The position numbers and the translations under genes were made by a program. A stretch of DNA of 64,000 nucleotides, from contig NC_067206.1 in the NCBI RefSeq assembly GCF_026262505.1, positions 39,197,660 through 39,261,659 on the forward strand, in the 5' to 3' direction. Position 1 is the stretch's first letter; each line of letters starts with the position of its first letter. Origin of the DNA: Trichomonas vaginalis G3 (Eukaryota > Parabasalia > Trichomonadida > Trichomonadidae). Shown here piece after piece: positions 27,483 to 37,493 of this stretch. The notes beneath the pieces are model-generated. The model saw only the letters and a list, made by a program, of their open reading frames with translations, had not been told where the DNA came from and did no database searches.

Positions 27483-27853
27483 CTATATAATTGTATTAAT
27501 AATAAAATTATGTTTCTCTCTTTAATTTTTGATTAGATTTCCAATATTCTTTGAAAACTTTAAAGGAAGACTAGCCATTGACAATATTATATTTAGTGTT
27601 ATGTAAAAAAAAAATTATTGGGGATTATGCAGAAGTCACTTGGTAACAAGGGATTGAATATATAAAGATGGAATCATTTATTGACTAATCCTAAAGGAAT
27701 CTCCTTGTTAATTGCAATTCAGCAAAAGATTATTTATGTTTGGCCAACCTCGTATTTTCCCGAAAGACCATTCTTTCATAATTTATATAATGGCCATAAA
27801 CATTTGGATACTGATAATGGCCAATTCAATTTTTTTTGTTGGCTTTTTTTTTA
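27483..27853. other. Intergenic stretch before ubiquitin-like gene
   Basis: No gene supported. Contains repeated ATAATGGCCA words (near 27,788 and 27,814) close to the next start codon; significance unknown. Confidence 0.5.
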
Positions 27854-28090
27854 ATGTCTGCTAGTGTTACTGTCAAACTTCAAGACAAGACAAAGTCTAT
27901 ACCTATTGAATTAAGGCAAAACTCAACTGTCTTCTTAGAAACGATTACAAAAGAATTTGGCGTTACCCCAAATGACGTAAGAGCCTTGTGTGGTCCAAAA
28001 CAAATACAAGTTAACCATGATTTAAGTGAATATGGCATAGGAGAAGGAGCAGTTATTAATCTAATTCTTCGTAACAGAGGAGGTTTTTGA
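27854..28090 (+). CDS. Ubiquitin-like modifier precursor ending LRNRGGF
   Basis: 78 residues from ATG 27,854. It follows ubiquitin through its whole length: VTVKLQDKTKSIPIEL matches the first hairpin, FLETITKEFGVTPNDVRAL the helix and PPDQQRL turn, GPKQ the K48 loop, and DLSEYGIGEGAVINLILRNRGG the [22 protein letters not shown] tail. A single Phe follows the diglycine, as in ubiquitin precursors that are trimmed to expose GG. The Arg matching R72 is kept and a Lys matches K48; no Lys matches K63. It is too diverged to be ubiquitin itself; a conjugatable ubiquitin-like protein is likely. It lies alone, on the plus strand. Confidence 0.75.
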   Translation: MSASVTVKLQDKTKSIPIELRQNSTVFLETITKEFGVTPNDVRALCGPKQIQVNHDLSEYGIGEGAVINLILRNRGGF

Positions 28091-28291
28091 AATAACATAT
28101 ATTGCTTCACAAATTCATAATTCCTAAAAGTAAACATTTAATTAATATTATTATTTTTTTTTTGAATATTTTTCGTATTACGTTACCTTTACAACAGGAA
28201 ATGCGCAAAATATTTTGAAGAATTTCAAGATAATTGAGGTTGGATAACTTACAATAAAACCCATTTATAAGAACAAATATATTTACTCACG

Positions 28292-28298
28292 TCATTTT
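28292..28298 (+). promoter_or_regulatory. Trichomonad initiator before 28,312 gene
   Basis: TCATTTT at 28,292 fits TCA(+1)Py(T/A), with the A about 18 bp before the ATG. Confidence 0.65.
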
Positions 28299-28311
28299 TG
28301 CTGACGGGCAA

Positions 28312-28899
28312 ATGGCTGCTTCAGATGAGAAGATGCCCGTTTTAATAGCAAACGTTTTCACTAAAGAAAATGGAACAGATGTAGATGAAGTTCAATATCT
28401 TCCGGAGAATGAGATCTGGTCAAGAATTATTCACCAAGAGAAATTTAATAATCTTGATGAGAAAAAGAAATCTTCGATATATCGACGATTCCTTACTGCA
28501 CTACATTCAAATAGGACATCGCTTGCGTTTTTTGAGAGTAAATATGATCCTGAAACAAAACAAAATTTGTATCGTTTAAGATCATCAAGCTATGATATTG
28601 CCGCAATGAGTCAATCATACAACGAACCTAAATATTCACCTAATGAAAGAAATACAAAAAGAATAGAGGAACTTCAAAGAGAAATAAGAAAATTGAGGTC
28701 TGAAATTGCTCAGCTTGAAATGGATAACATGCAATGGCAAAATACAATAGACCAGCGAAGACAATCCGTTCCCCCCGAAGTTTTGCAAAACTTTTCGACT
28801 TATGAAAAATACGCTAAAATTATTGATGAAAGAGGAGCAAAGTTCGTCGAAGTTGAAAAAGAAATCCTTAAAATCGGATCAACAGTTCTCAAAAAATAG
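28312..28899 (+). CDS. Small coiled-coil protein, 195 residues
   Basis: ATG 28,312, supported by an initiator 18 bp upstream. The first 100 residues are compact and mixed (MPVLIANVFTKENGTDVDEV, then LDEKKKSSIYRRFLTALHSN); residues 115-150 form a clear coiled coil (RIEELQREIRKLRSEIAQLE). The tail ends EVEKEILKIGSTVLKK. No family is recognised. The segment FFESKYDPETKQNLYRLRSS could be a small beta unit. It lies between the ubiquitin-like gene and the glycosyltransferase, all on the plus strand but each with its own leader. It looks whole. Confidence 0.6.
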   Translation: MAASDEKMPVLIANVFTKENGTDVDEVQYLPENEIWSRIIHQEKFNNLDEKKKSSIYRRFLTALHSNRTSLAFFESKYDPETKQNLYRLRSSSYDIAAMSQSYNEPKYSPNERNTKRIEELQREIRKLRSEIAQLEMDNMQWQNTIDQRRQSVPPEVLQNFSTYEKYAKIIDERGAKFVEVEKEILKIGSTVLKK

Positions 28900-29537
28900 A
28901 TTTCTTATCTTTGAAACAATTATCTTTGAATTTTAGTTATGAAATGATTATAAACGTTCTCAACATAATCATTTCTGCATGTTTCGTTACTATTTCAACA
29001 AATTATGACCAATTTCTAATATTTTTTTTATTAGTGCTTATTTACTTAGTATATCCAAAGAATCTAAGTTATTTTCCGTATGGATTTTAATTTCTTTTAT
29101 AAATCTTTTGTATTTGAATAAAAATTAGATTTGATAAACAAATTTTTAAAACAAAAATGAAAACTGATCAATACTTGATTGATCCATATGATTCAAAAAC
29201 ATTAACGAAATGCTTCACTTGAGAGTTTGAACATTTGTCTATTTCCAAATGATTATTGAATAAATATGTAGCTGCAATGTGTTTTTTAATTTTTATTTTA
29301 AGCATAATAGCACGATTTAATCTACCTGAAGCTTAAGGGTATAGTCTACTATGCATTATCTAAAATTTAAGTTTCTGTATAGTATATGCGATACAATAGT
29401 ATTGATATACATATTATGGTTTTGAAAAATAGCATCTTTGCGTATAAAGAAACATTTTTTTTATAATTCAATCATTTCGGCTCCACACCCGTAAACATTA
29501 AAATAAAAAGGGGATTACACTCGAATTCAAAATTTTT
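28900..29537. other. AT-rich intergenic stretch
   Basis: No gene, tRNA or repeat array recognised. Several ATTTT/AAAAT runs only. Confidence 0.55.
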
Positions 29538-31202
29538 ATGAAATGGACAAGGCAAAAATTCATTAAAGTTTTCATTGGATATTACATTCTAGGTTTCCTT
29601 TTAACATTTTCCTTCCTAGAGCATCGAATGATTTACTTTTCTATCAAAAATACAATGAAATCAAGAAATTTGTATTCAAATTTTACAGTTTGTAATGATA
29701 TTATATCAGCTGTTGGTAACAACGAGGTAATACAGATAAAATATAATCATAAATCAATTCATAATGCATCTTCTCTCAATAAATTTATCGGATTATACAC
29801 AAAAGGTTATGGTCAATCAATATTTTTCCCACAAAATTCTGGAGAAATTACAGAAGTATCCGAAGGCGTTGCAAATGTTCTATTTTACCTACCAATTGTT
29901 GGAGATTATCAAGCAGAACTTGTTTGCGCACCACCTGCCGAAAGAGCACGTGTCAAAAGTGATTTAACAATCAAGAAGAGTTTCCAGGTTGAACTTTCCA
30001 CACAAACATTTACAGATAAATCAGAATATTCAAGGATTCTTTGCCATGGCACAAATTTTTCAAATCGATGGTGCGAAGTCAAGAACTTAGTTTACTTTGA
30101 TGATAATTTCTTCTTTTTGTCCCCAGCAATTTTCTGTTTCCCAGAACCTTTCATTGTTCCAGGCCCCAGAGCTCCGCCGTTCGACAAAATTAACGATAGA
30201 CTTGTTTCAGAGCCAATTGTAATACAGTTCAAGAAATCAAACGCTCCCAGACAATTAAATGTTCAAAATAAGAAATCTTACATATATGGAACGTATCACA
30301 ACTACTATATGCTATGGCATACAGTATTTGACTTCATTTTACCGTTCCACAGGTTCGTAAACTTCGAAAATATGACAGAATCAAATTCAGAACGACAAAT
30401 CTTCGTAAAAAGCGATGGTGTGTGGCTATTTTTTGCTCTGATGAATTGTATATCAACATCTCCTATTACAATCATCGGAAATGTTAACAAAGCGCTTTTA
30501 TTCCCAGATGCAGTTATTGGAATCCACAAATGGGAGAAGGACATGGACCCAGCCCGTACTTACGACGATTCTATTGCATTTCAATATGATTTTGACAACA
30601 ATAGTGCACCAAATTTCAGAAAATGCATTTTAGATGGTATGAGACTGAAAAAAGACGTAATGGGAAGGAAAGGGAAACCACTTGTAGTTATTATAGACAG
30701 AAAGAAGACCTCTAGGAACATAGGAAACCAAAAAGAAATTGAAGACCATGTAAAACAAACTTGTCACTTTTGTGAAGTTGAAAGTGTAAATTTAGAAGAT
30801 GTTACAGTTCAATACCAAGTTGAATTGATATCCAGAGCTAATGTTCTTATCGGGCTACATGGCTCAGGCCTTACAAACTGCATGTGGATGATGCCTTACA
30901 ACAAGAAAACTCCGACGCATCTTATTGAGTTCCTTCCTTACAGATACCACTGCAGGCCATGGTATGAGACTGCCGCAAACGTATCCAGAGTCAAATATCA
31001 CTCAGTTATGAACAAAAAGTCAGAATTAGATCCGGGTGACCACAAAAAATGCTGGACAGTCCCTAATTTATGTGCAACATTGTTCTGCCATGACTGGCTG
31101 AGAGACCAGAAGTTTTCTGTTGAAATTGACACATTTGATGAAAAATGGCTTCCAATTGTTGAAGAATTGAAGTCTTTCAAACCTGAAAACATATCTAATT
31201 AA
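29538..31202 (+). CDS. GT61-family glycosyltransferase, type II membrane protein
   Basis: 554 residues from ATG 29,538. A short basic cytosolic start (MKWTRQKFIK) is followed by one membrane span (VFIGYYILGFLLTFSFL), the signature of a Golgi type II transferase with a lumenal catalytic part. Landmarks of GT61 (DUF563): GTYHNYYMLWHTVFDFILPF near residue 255, KPLVVIIDRKKTSRNI near 375, and ANVLIGLHGSGLTNCMWM near 435 followed by HLIEFLPYRYHC. GT61 includes EOGT, POMGNT2 and plant xylosyltransferases that add GlcNAc or xylose to glycoproteins. The acceptor cannot be predicted. Several NxS/T sites (NFT, NMT, NVS) fit a secretory protein. It looks whole. Confidence 0.85.
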   Translation: MKWTRQKFIKVFIGYYILGFLLTFSFLEHRMIYFSIKNTMKSRNLYSNFTVCNDIISAVGNNEVIQIKYNHKSIHNASSLNKFIGLYTKGYGQSIFFPQNSGEITEVSEGVANVLFYLPIVGDYQAELVCAPPAERARVKSDLTIKKSFQVELSTQTFTDKSEYSRILCHGTNFSNRWCEVKNLVYFDDNFFFLSPAIFCFPEPFIVPGPRAPPFDKINDRLVSEPIVIQFKKSNAPRQLNVQNKKSYIYGTYHNYYMLWHTVFDFILPFHRFVNFENMTESNSERQIFVKSDGVWLFFALMNCISTSPITIIGNVNKALLFPDAVIGIHKWEKDMDPARTYDDSIAFQYDFDNNSAPNFRKCILDGMRLKKDVMGRKGKPLVVIIDRKKTSRNIGNQKEIEDHVKQTCHFCEVESVNLEDVTVQYQVELISRANVLIGLHGSGLTNCMWMMPYNKKTPTHLIEFLPYRYHCRPWYETAANVSRVKYHSVMNKKSELDPGDHKKCWTVPNLCATLFCHDWLRDQKFSVEIDTFDEKWLPIVEELKSFKPENISN

Positions 31203-32107
31203 CTATTATCTATATATGTTTTGTATATTATAAAGATTGTTTATTTATTTATTTTCATTATTTTTTTTACCGCATAATGAAGAGGAGTTTCTCCAATTTA
31301 AATTCGAATAAAGAAATGATACCATAATAAGATCAGCAAAAAATTGTGCGTTTTTTTTAATAACATCGTTTGCCAGGAAAATTGGGTACTTTCTGACACA
31401 ATAACTTGGAATGTCAAAAAGTTTACAAATGTAAACTTCCTGACAAACAGAGTCTCAGAAAGTACTCAAATAGTGGTTTTTAATTCCCAAGATTATTAAG
31501 TTATTATCGTATTCATTTCATATCACATAGCTGTACTCCAACAAATCCTTTCCCCGTCGGTTTGTAAAGTTCCCCACTTTTAGCAAGCTTAAGGTCGAGG
31601 AAAAAACGTCACTTTTCCAAAGCATACTGAGATTTAAAAATAAAATTTGTTAAGTAAAACTTTTAGGTAAAATCTTGAAGTTTTGTATTAAATATGTCTT
31701 ATTGATTTAAACGCAATATAGATAGGTCTTTGAGTATACATATTGGACAAATGTAGAGCTTCCATATCACAAGAATAAAAAGCTCACTATATGTACTAAT
31801 AATGTAAGTTTTGTGATCATTAATATCTTGACTACAAATGAAGTTATAAGCAATATTCGAAATCACATCACCTCACTTTCCGGCACCATTAAGGTATCAT
31901 CGCCTTAGTTTACAAAAATATACGTTATTTACACCCTGAGTCTTCATCTAGAGATATTTTTTAGATTTTGAAACGGTGAAAAGATTGAATAAGATCAATG
32001 TATGCTAAATTTACGTTTATTCATAAAAATATCAATTCTATCATAGAAAAAAGTACATTTAAGTGCAAGAAATTGAATAGTTGTAAACTAATGTAGTGAA
32101 CACTTAA
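31203..32107. other. Intergenic stretch of about 900 bp
   Basis: No gene supported. Holds the inverted repeat at 31,386-31,465, a GACAAACAGAGTC segment and an ACGTCACTTTTCC initiator-like word at 31,606 without an open frame after it, perhaps the relic of a lost gene. Confidence 0.5.
31386..31465. repeat. Interrupted inverted repeat with central hairpin
   Basis: GTACTTTCTGA (31,386-31,396) and TCAGAAAGTAC (31,455-31,465) are exact reverse complements. Between them GTTTACAAATGTAAAC forms a second 7-bp stem. The nested symmetry over 80 bp suggests a small palindromic element or an RNA hairpin. Confidence 0.6.
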
Positions 32108-34000
32108 CTAATGGCGTTTTGCACCATTTAAAATAAGTTCGACTATTGCATTGGTATTAAATTTTGATGCATAATCAAGAGCTGTTTTTCCAGATTTATC
32201 TCTTTCGTTGATATTTATACCATGTGAAATTAGAAGTTCTATAATATCTTTATCTTGAGTGATTACTGCCCAAATAAGAGCGGTTCTACCGGATTTATCT
32301 TTATCATTGATTTTTGCACCATATGAAATAAGAAGTTCTAGCATTTATTTATATTGAAACTTTGCTGCGAGTAAATGAGCTGTTTGTCCTATTACATCTT
32401 TATCATTGATATTTGCACCATTTGAAATAAGAAGTTCTACCATTTCTTTATGATTAAAGTTCACTGCACTGTGAAGAGGGGGATGATTACGTTTCACATT
32501 GACATTTGCACCGTGTGAAAGAAGGAGTTTTGCTATTTCTTTATTATTATTATTTGCTACAATATGAAGAGCTGTTTCTTCCGTTTCATCTATTTCGTTG
32601 ACTTTTACACCATGTGAAAGAAGAAGTTCCGCTGTTTCTTTATTATTATATTTTACGGTATAATGAAGAGCCGTTTGTCCATCTTTATCTTTTTCATTGA
32701 CTTTTGCACGGTGTGAAAGAAGGAGTTCTACTATTTCTTTATTATTACATTCTGCTGCAAAATGAAGAGCCGTTTGTCCATCTTTATCTTTTTCATTTAT
32801 TTTTGCACGGTGTGAAAGAAGGAGTTCTACTATTTCTTTATAATTATATTTTGCGGCATAATGAAGAGCTGTTTCTCCCATTTCATCCTTTTTGTTGACT
32901 TTTGCACCGTGTGAAAGAAGGAGTTCTGCTATTTCTTTATAATTATATTTTGCGGCATAATGAATAGCCGTTTGTCCATCTTTATCTTTTTCATTTATTT
33001 TTGCACCGTGTGAAAGAAGGAGTTCTGCTATTTCTTTATAATTATATTCTGCTGCATAATGAAGAGCTGTTTCTCCCATTTCATCCTTTTTGTTGACTTT
33101 TGCACCATGCGAAATGAAATATTCGCAAAGAGAAGTTATACCAAACATTGCCGAATAAACAAAACATTGATTAATATCATTCGTTTGATCGAAACAAACT
33201 AAAAATGATTCAAGATTTCTATATTCTCCGCATGAAATTAATTCATCATTGATCTTTATATTGTACTCATACATCAAAAATGTAACAAAATCAATGTTGT
33301 GTGAAATAATTGCATATTTCATGCAATCTTTATTTGGTTTTTCATGTTTCAAACATTCACTCATGATCTCTTGATTTCTTCCTAAAAATGATCCGAGTGA
33401 AATTTCGTTCTTAATAACTTGAAACAATCAGCTGCTCCATTGTAACAACATAATTCGAGTAATGAATAACCACGGTAAAATTTTTGGTCAATCATTGGAT
33501 ATAAATTGATACTTCGTGCTTGATATTTATTAAATTCATCGTTTTCAATGAATTGTATAAATCTTTCTTTGTTATCATCCATAATTACCCGGTGAATTGT
33601 ATTTTCTGAAAAAATATCGAGATCTTCAGATTCAAAATCTTTGACATCTTTAGACTTGTCTAATATAATTCCATATTCTTTATAAAACATGAAGTTAGAT
33701 ATTGGTAGTATGTTGTTGACCTGTTTTACATTATAATCATCAGATATACGTTTAGCAAGGGATAATTATGACTTTGTATATCAATTATTATACGGAATAA
33801 TATCTAAAATATCTCTTATAGCATTTTGGGAGATATTTCTTTGAATCGATCAATGTTGCTCTGATCATTTTGTAAATTGAGTTTAATTCTTCTTCAATTT
33901 CCGTTTTTAACTGATAAAGTGCAATATATAAATCTATGTAGTCTTTATGAGCACTTCGTAATTCACCATATTTATTTGATTGAATGCCTTGATCTGACTT
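32108..34000 (-). pseudogene. Ankyrin-repeat (DUF3447-type) gene, decaying, left of pair
   Basis: Host multigene-family member read on the minus strand. The head region (DQGIQSNKYGELRS, IDLYIALYQLKTE) lies near 33,900-34,000, the DUF3447-like part near 33,100-33,690, and about ten ankyrin units from 33,130 to 32,108 (ETALHYAAEYNYKEIAELL). Breaks seen: a frame change near 33,400, a stop at 32,345-32,347 inside the repeat array (TAA where sister units have GAA), and a degraded head. Repeat units are nearly identical, so the array is young or being homogenised. It faces a sister gene at 34,318-36,249 head-to-head. Not translated into a full protein as it stands. Confidence 0.75.
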
Positions 34001-34317
34001 TAAAAAATTTAAAAGTCAAATATTCCATTTTAGGCAATAAAATATCTATGATATTTATCAAGGAAAGTTCTATGCTGTGCATTCGGAAAATAACGACCAC
34101 AAAGATTTCCGATATCGTACGTAAAATTTTCCACTGGAAAATTTTAAAAGTCATTTTAGGTGATTCAATTTATTGTGTTATTCATTCAAAAATTTTGAGA
34201 CAGTGTTTCTGAATTAATTCAATGAGATTTAATATCGAACAATATGTTTAGATTAGCTTAAATTATATTTTTTCGAGATAAAAACATCCAAATGGTTTGG
34301 TCGGAGAATCCTCTTAA
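34001..34317. other. Spacer between head-to-head ankyrin loci
   Basis: No gene. Contains ATTTTAAAAGTCA / GACTTTAAAAAATTT words on both sides of the centre, consistent with a worn inverted duplication joining the two ankyrin loci. Confidence 0.45.
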
Positions 34318-36249
34318 ATTTTTTCCATATCCGAACAAGGCATACGCCTAAATAAATTCGATGAATTGCGAAGTATCTATAAATCCCACATTGATTTATA
34401 TATTGCATTGTATCAACTGAAAACTGAAAGAGAAGAAGAATTAAAAGCAATTTACAAAATGATCAAAACGGAATTGATTGATTCGATGAAATATCTTCCC
34501 AAAAATGTAATAAAAGATATTTTAAATATTATTCCATATAATAATCGCTTTACAAAGTCATATTTATCTCTTGCCAAACTCATATCTGATGAATATCTTG
34601 TCAAAGATGTCAATAATGTCATAAGTATTTCAAACTTCCTATTTTATAAAGAATATGGAATTAAATTAGACAAGTCTGGTGATTTCGAAAAAAATAAATT
34701 AAGAAAATTGAAAGTTCACACAGAAGATACAATTTACAGAGCAATTATGAATAATGACAAAGAAAGATTCATCATATTCACAGAAAGAGAAGGTTTTAAT
34801 AAAAATCAACTACTTAAGAGCGATTTATATCCATATACTAAGTACGGATATTCATTGCTTGAATTATGTTGTTATCATGGAGCGGTTGATTGTTTCAAGT
34901 TATTAAGAACGAAATTTAACTCAGAAATCACTCATGAATGTATTGAATTATCATTTTTAGGAGGAAATCAAGAGATCATGAGTAAATGTTTGAAATACCA
35001 AAAACCATCTAAAGAATGCATGAAATATGCAATTATTTCACATAACATTGATTTTGTTACATTCTTGATGAATGAGTACAATATAAAGATCGATTTAGAA
35101 TACTGTGAAATTTACAAGAATCTTGAATCATTTTTAGTTTATTTCGATCAAACTAATGACATTAACCAATGCTTTGTTTATTCAGTGATGTTTAATATTC
35201 CGTCCCTTTTAGATCATTTCCTTTCATTTGATGCAAATATCAATGATAAAGATAAAGATGGAGAAACCGCTCTTCATATGGTAACAAGGAAAAATAGTAA
35301 AGAAATGGCCGAACTTCTTATTTCGCATGGTGCAAATATCAATGAAAAAGATGAAAAAGGAAGAACTGCACTTCATATCGCAGCAAGGAAAAATAGTAAA
35401 GAAACAGCCGAACTTCTTATTTCACATGATGCAAATGTTAATGCAAAAGATAAATATGGAAGAACTGTTCTTTTATTTGCAGTAAGGAAAAATAGTAAAG
35501 AAACAGCCGAACTTCTTATTTCACATGGTGCAAATATCAATGAAAAAAATCCATATGGAAAAACCGCCCTTCATGAGGCAGCATGACAAAATAGTAAAGA
35601 AATGTTCGAACTTCTTATTTCGCATGGTGCAAATATCAATGAAAAAGATGAAGATGGTAATACCGCACTTCATATCACAGCATGGAAAAATAATAAAGAA
35701 ATAGCCAAACTTCTTATTTCACATGGTGCAAATATCAATGAAAAAGATAAATATGGAAGAACCACACTTCATGAGGCAGCATAGAATAATAGTAAAGAAA
35801 CAGCCGAACTTCTTATTTCGCATGGTGCAAATATCAATGAAAAAGATAAAGATGGAGAAACCGTTCTTCATTATGTAACAAGGAACAATAGTAAAGAAAC
35901 AGCCGAACTTCTTATTTCGCATGGTGCAAATGTTAATGAAAAAAATGAAGAAGGAAGAACCGCACTTCATCTGGCAGTAAGAAACGATAGTAAAGAAACA
36001 GCCGAACTTTTTATTTCGTATGGTGTAAATATCAATGAAAAAGATAAAGATGGAGAAACAGCTCTTTATATTGCAGCATATAAAAATAGTATAGAAATGG
36101 CCGAACTTCTTATTTCGCATGGTGCAAATATCAATGAAAAAGATAAAGATGGAAAAACCGCTCTTTATATCGCAGCATATAAAAATAGTAAAGAAACAGC
36201 CAAACTTCTTATTTCGCATGGTGCAAATATCAATGAAAAAAATATATAA
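34318..36249 (+). pseudogene. Ankyrin-repeat (DUF3447-type) gene with two in-phase stops, right of pair
   Basis: The same family as the left locus. The head (SEQGIRLNKFDELRS, HIDLYIALYQLKTEREEEL) has no ATG in good context. The DUF3447-like part continues to about 35,200, then roughly eleven 33-residue ankyrin units (AELLISHGANINEKDKDG) run to TAA at 36,247. Two in-frame stops interrupt the array: TGA at 35,584 and TAG at 35,782, exactly 198 bp apart and at the same place in the ankyrin unit, where sister units have TGG, AGG or TAT. The frame is otherwise open for its whole length. Either a recent pseudogene or a shortened 400-residue product ending at 35,586. Confidence 0.75.
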
Positions 36250-37146
36250 GGTACTGATTCATATTTTGTACCTCAAAGCCTTTCATTCTCTAGTAAAATG
36301 AACTTATTTTGAACAATTCGAACCATTTTTACCATCGATTTTTTGAAGAAAAAATAAAATACAGTCCCGTGAAAAAGTACTCTTGGCCGATTGAAAGCTA
36401 TCTTGGCCGGACGATTATTTTTTGCTTATCCATACCCTATGACTCATTGAAATTCACTTTGTATCAACTCTCTTATGATAGTTTAGACAGACTAGCACAT
36501 ACTGAGATAGTAACATAAACATCAACTCTCATTTTTCAAAATAAATTTTTATATGAGAAATTTAATACGCTTGTTATTTTTGATTTGATTTATGGTGGAA
36601 TCATGGGAATTTGCGTGCGAATGACTATGTTTTGAGTTACCGGTATTTACACTCTTCAATACAATTTGGCTACTCCTGATACAAATATTGATTCCATTGC
36701 TTATTGAAAATTTACAGCAAATGGATCTACTCTGCTCTTGAGAGAACCAAGAAAATGGGAACGCCCTTTCTGAGACAAACTTATTGCGTAAGAGCTCTCA
36801 AATGTTCTTGAATGAAGGAGAAACTCAAAACGAAAGGGTGCAGAGATCGGTTATCAGCTGTGAGAGAAGGAGTGTTTTCTGCTTGAAAGAAAATTGGGTG
36901 TGAATCAGTGCTGCGTTGTACAGAATACGCGGTATAAGGAGAACTTAAGAAAAATGAGAGTTTTAATACTCATTTCCACTTAAATCAACTTGATATGATA
37001 GGAAATCTTTATCAGAAGAGAGTGAGAACATGTTTCATCTCTGAAACTTTGAAGTGGAGATGGAAATCAGCTCAGTTATAGAAGATGAAAGAAGGACTGA
37101 TAATAATTATATTTGTCTCTTGAACTGTTTCAATAACAGATGCCTT
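36250..37146. other. Intergenic stretch with a GC-richer, purine-rich core
   Basis: No protein gene is supported. About 36,720-36,960 is less AT-rich than its surroundings and holds repeated GAGAGAAGGAG / GAAGGAGAAACTC words. This could be an unrecognised structured RNA or a worn gene. I could not match tRNA, snRNA, SRP or RNase P landmarks. Confidence 0.4.
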
Positions 37147-37341
37147 TCACATCATTCTGCGCTTTAGAACTCTCGCCAAAGGGAATCTGACTTTTATCAT
37201 TTTTCCGTAATCGAAAACAATGAGCTGTGTCATGTATTTGCTGAAGTTTGGAGGAACAACAGTGGCAGAAGTAACAATATGATAAGGTCTTCTGTTCTTT
37301 ACAACCAAAACTGGCAAAAAAGAGTCTTCTTGAATTATCAT
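37147..37341 (-). CDS. Possible 64-residue basic protein
   Basis: ATG 37,341 to TAG near 37,147: MIIQEDSFLPVLVVKNRRPY, then VTSATVVPPNFSKYMTQLIV and a basic end PLARVLKRRMM. The composition is protein-like (Pro, Val, aromatic residues, few Asn runs), unlike chance frames in this AT-rich DNA. A TCACTC word lies about 35 bp upstream on its strand. No family recognised; it could be a fragment of a larger worn gene. Confidence 0.35.
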   Translation of the reverse strand: MIIQEDSFLPVLVVKNRRPYHIVTSATVVPPNFSKYMTQLIVFDYGKMIKVRFPLARVLKRRMM

Positions 37342-37493
37342 GAGATGTTGGAAGTAATGATTGTTTGAGTGAATATCATCCTAAAGTTAATGATAATCTC
37401 GGTGACATCCCATTCAATTTTGAGACGACTAAAAAAATTTACAAGAAAAAATGACCAAAAAGCACCTCTATGGTAAAAAAGTGACGATTGAAA

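Noticed and set aside
35584-35784. Alternative genetic code with TGA and TAG read as amino acids
   Set aside because: Other genes here end with TAA, TAG and TGA at sensible places, and trichomonads use the standard code.
35719-36219. Phe/Cys/Ile-rich minus-strand frame of 166 codons
   Set aside because: Antisense of the near-identical ankyrin units; its repetition only mirrors the real repeats.
36250-37146. tRNA, snRNA, SRP or RNase P gene
   Set aside because: No GGTTCGA-type loop, Sm-type site or other family landmarks could be found by eye.
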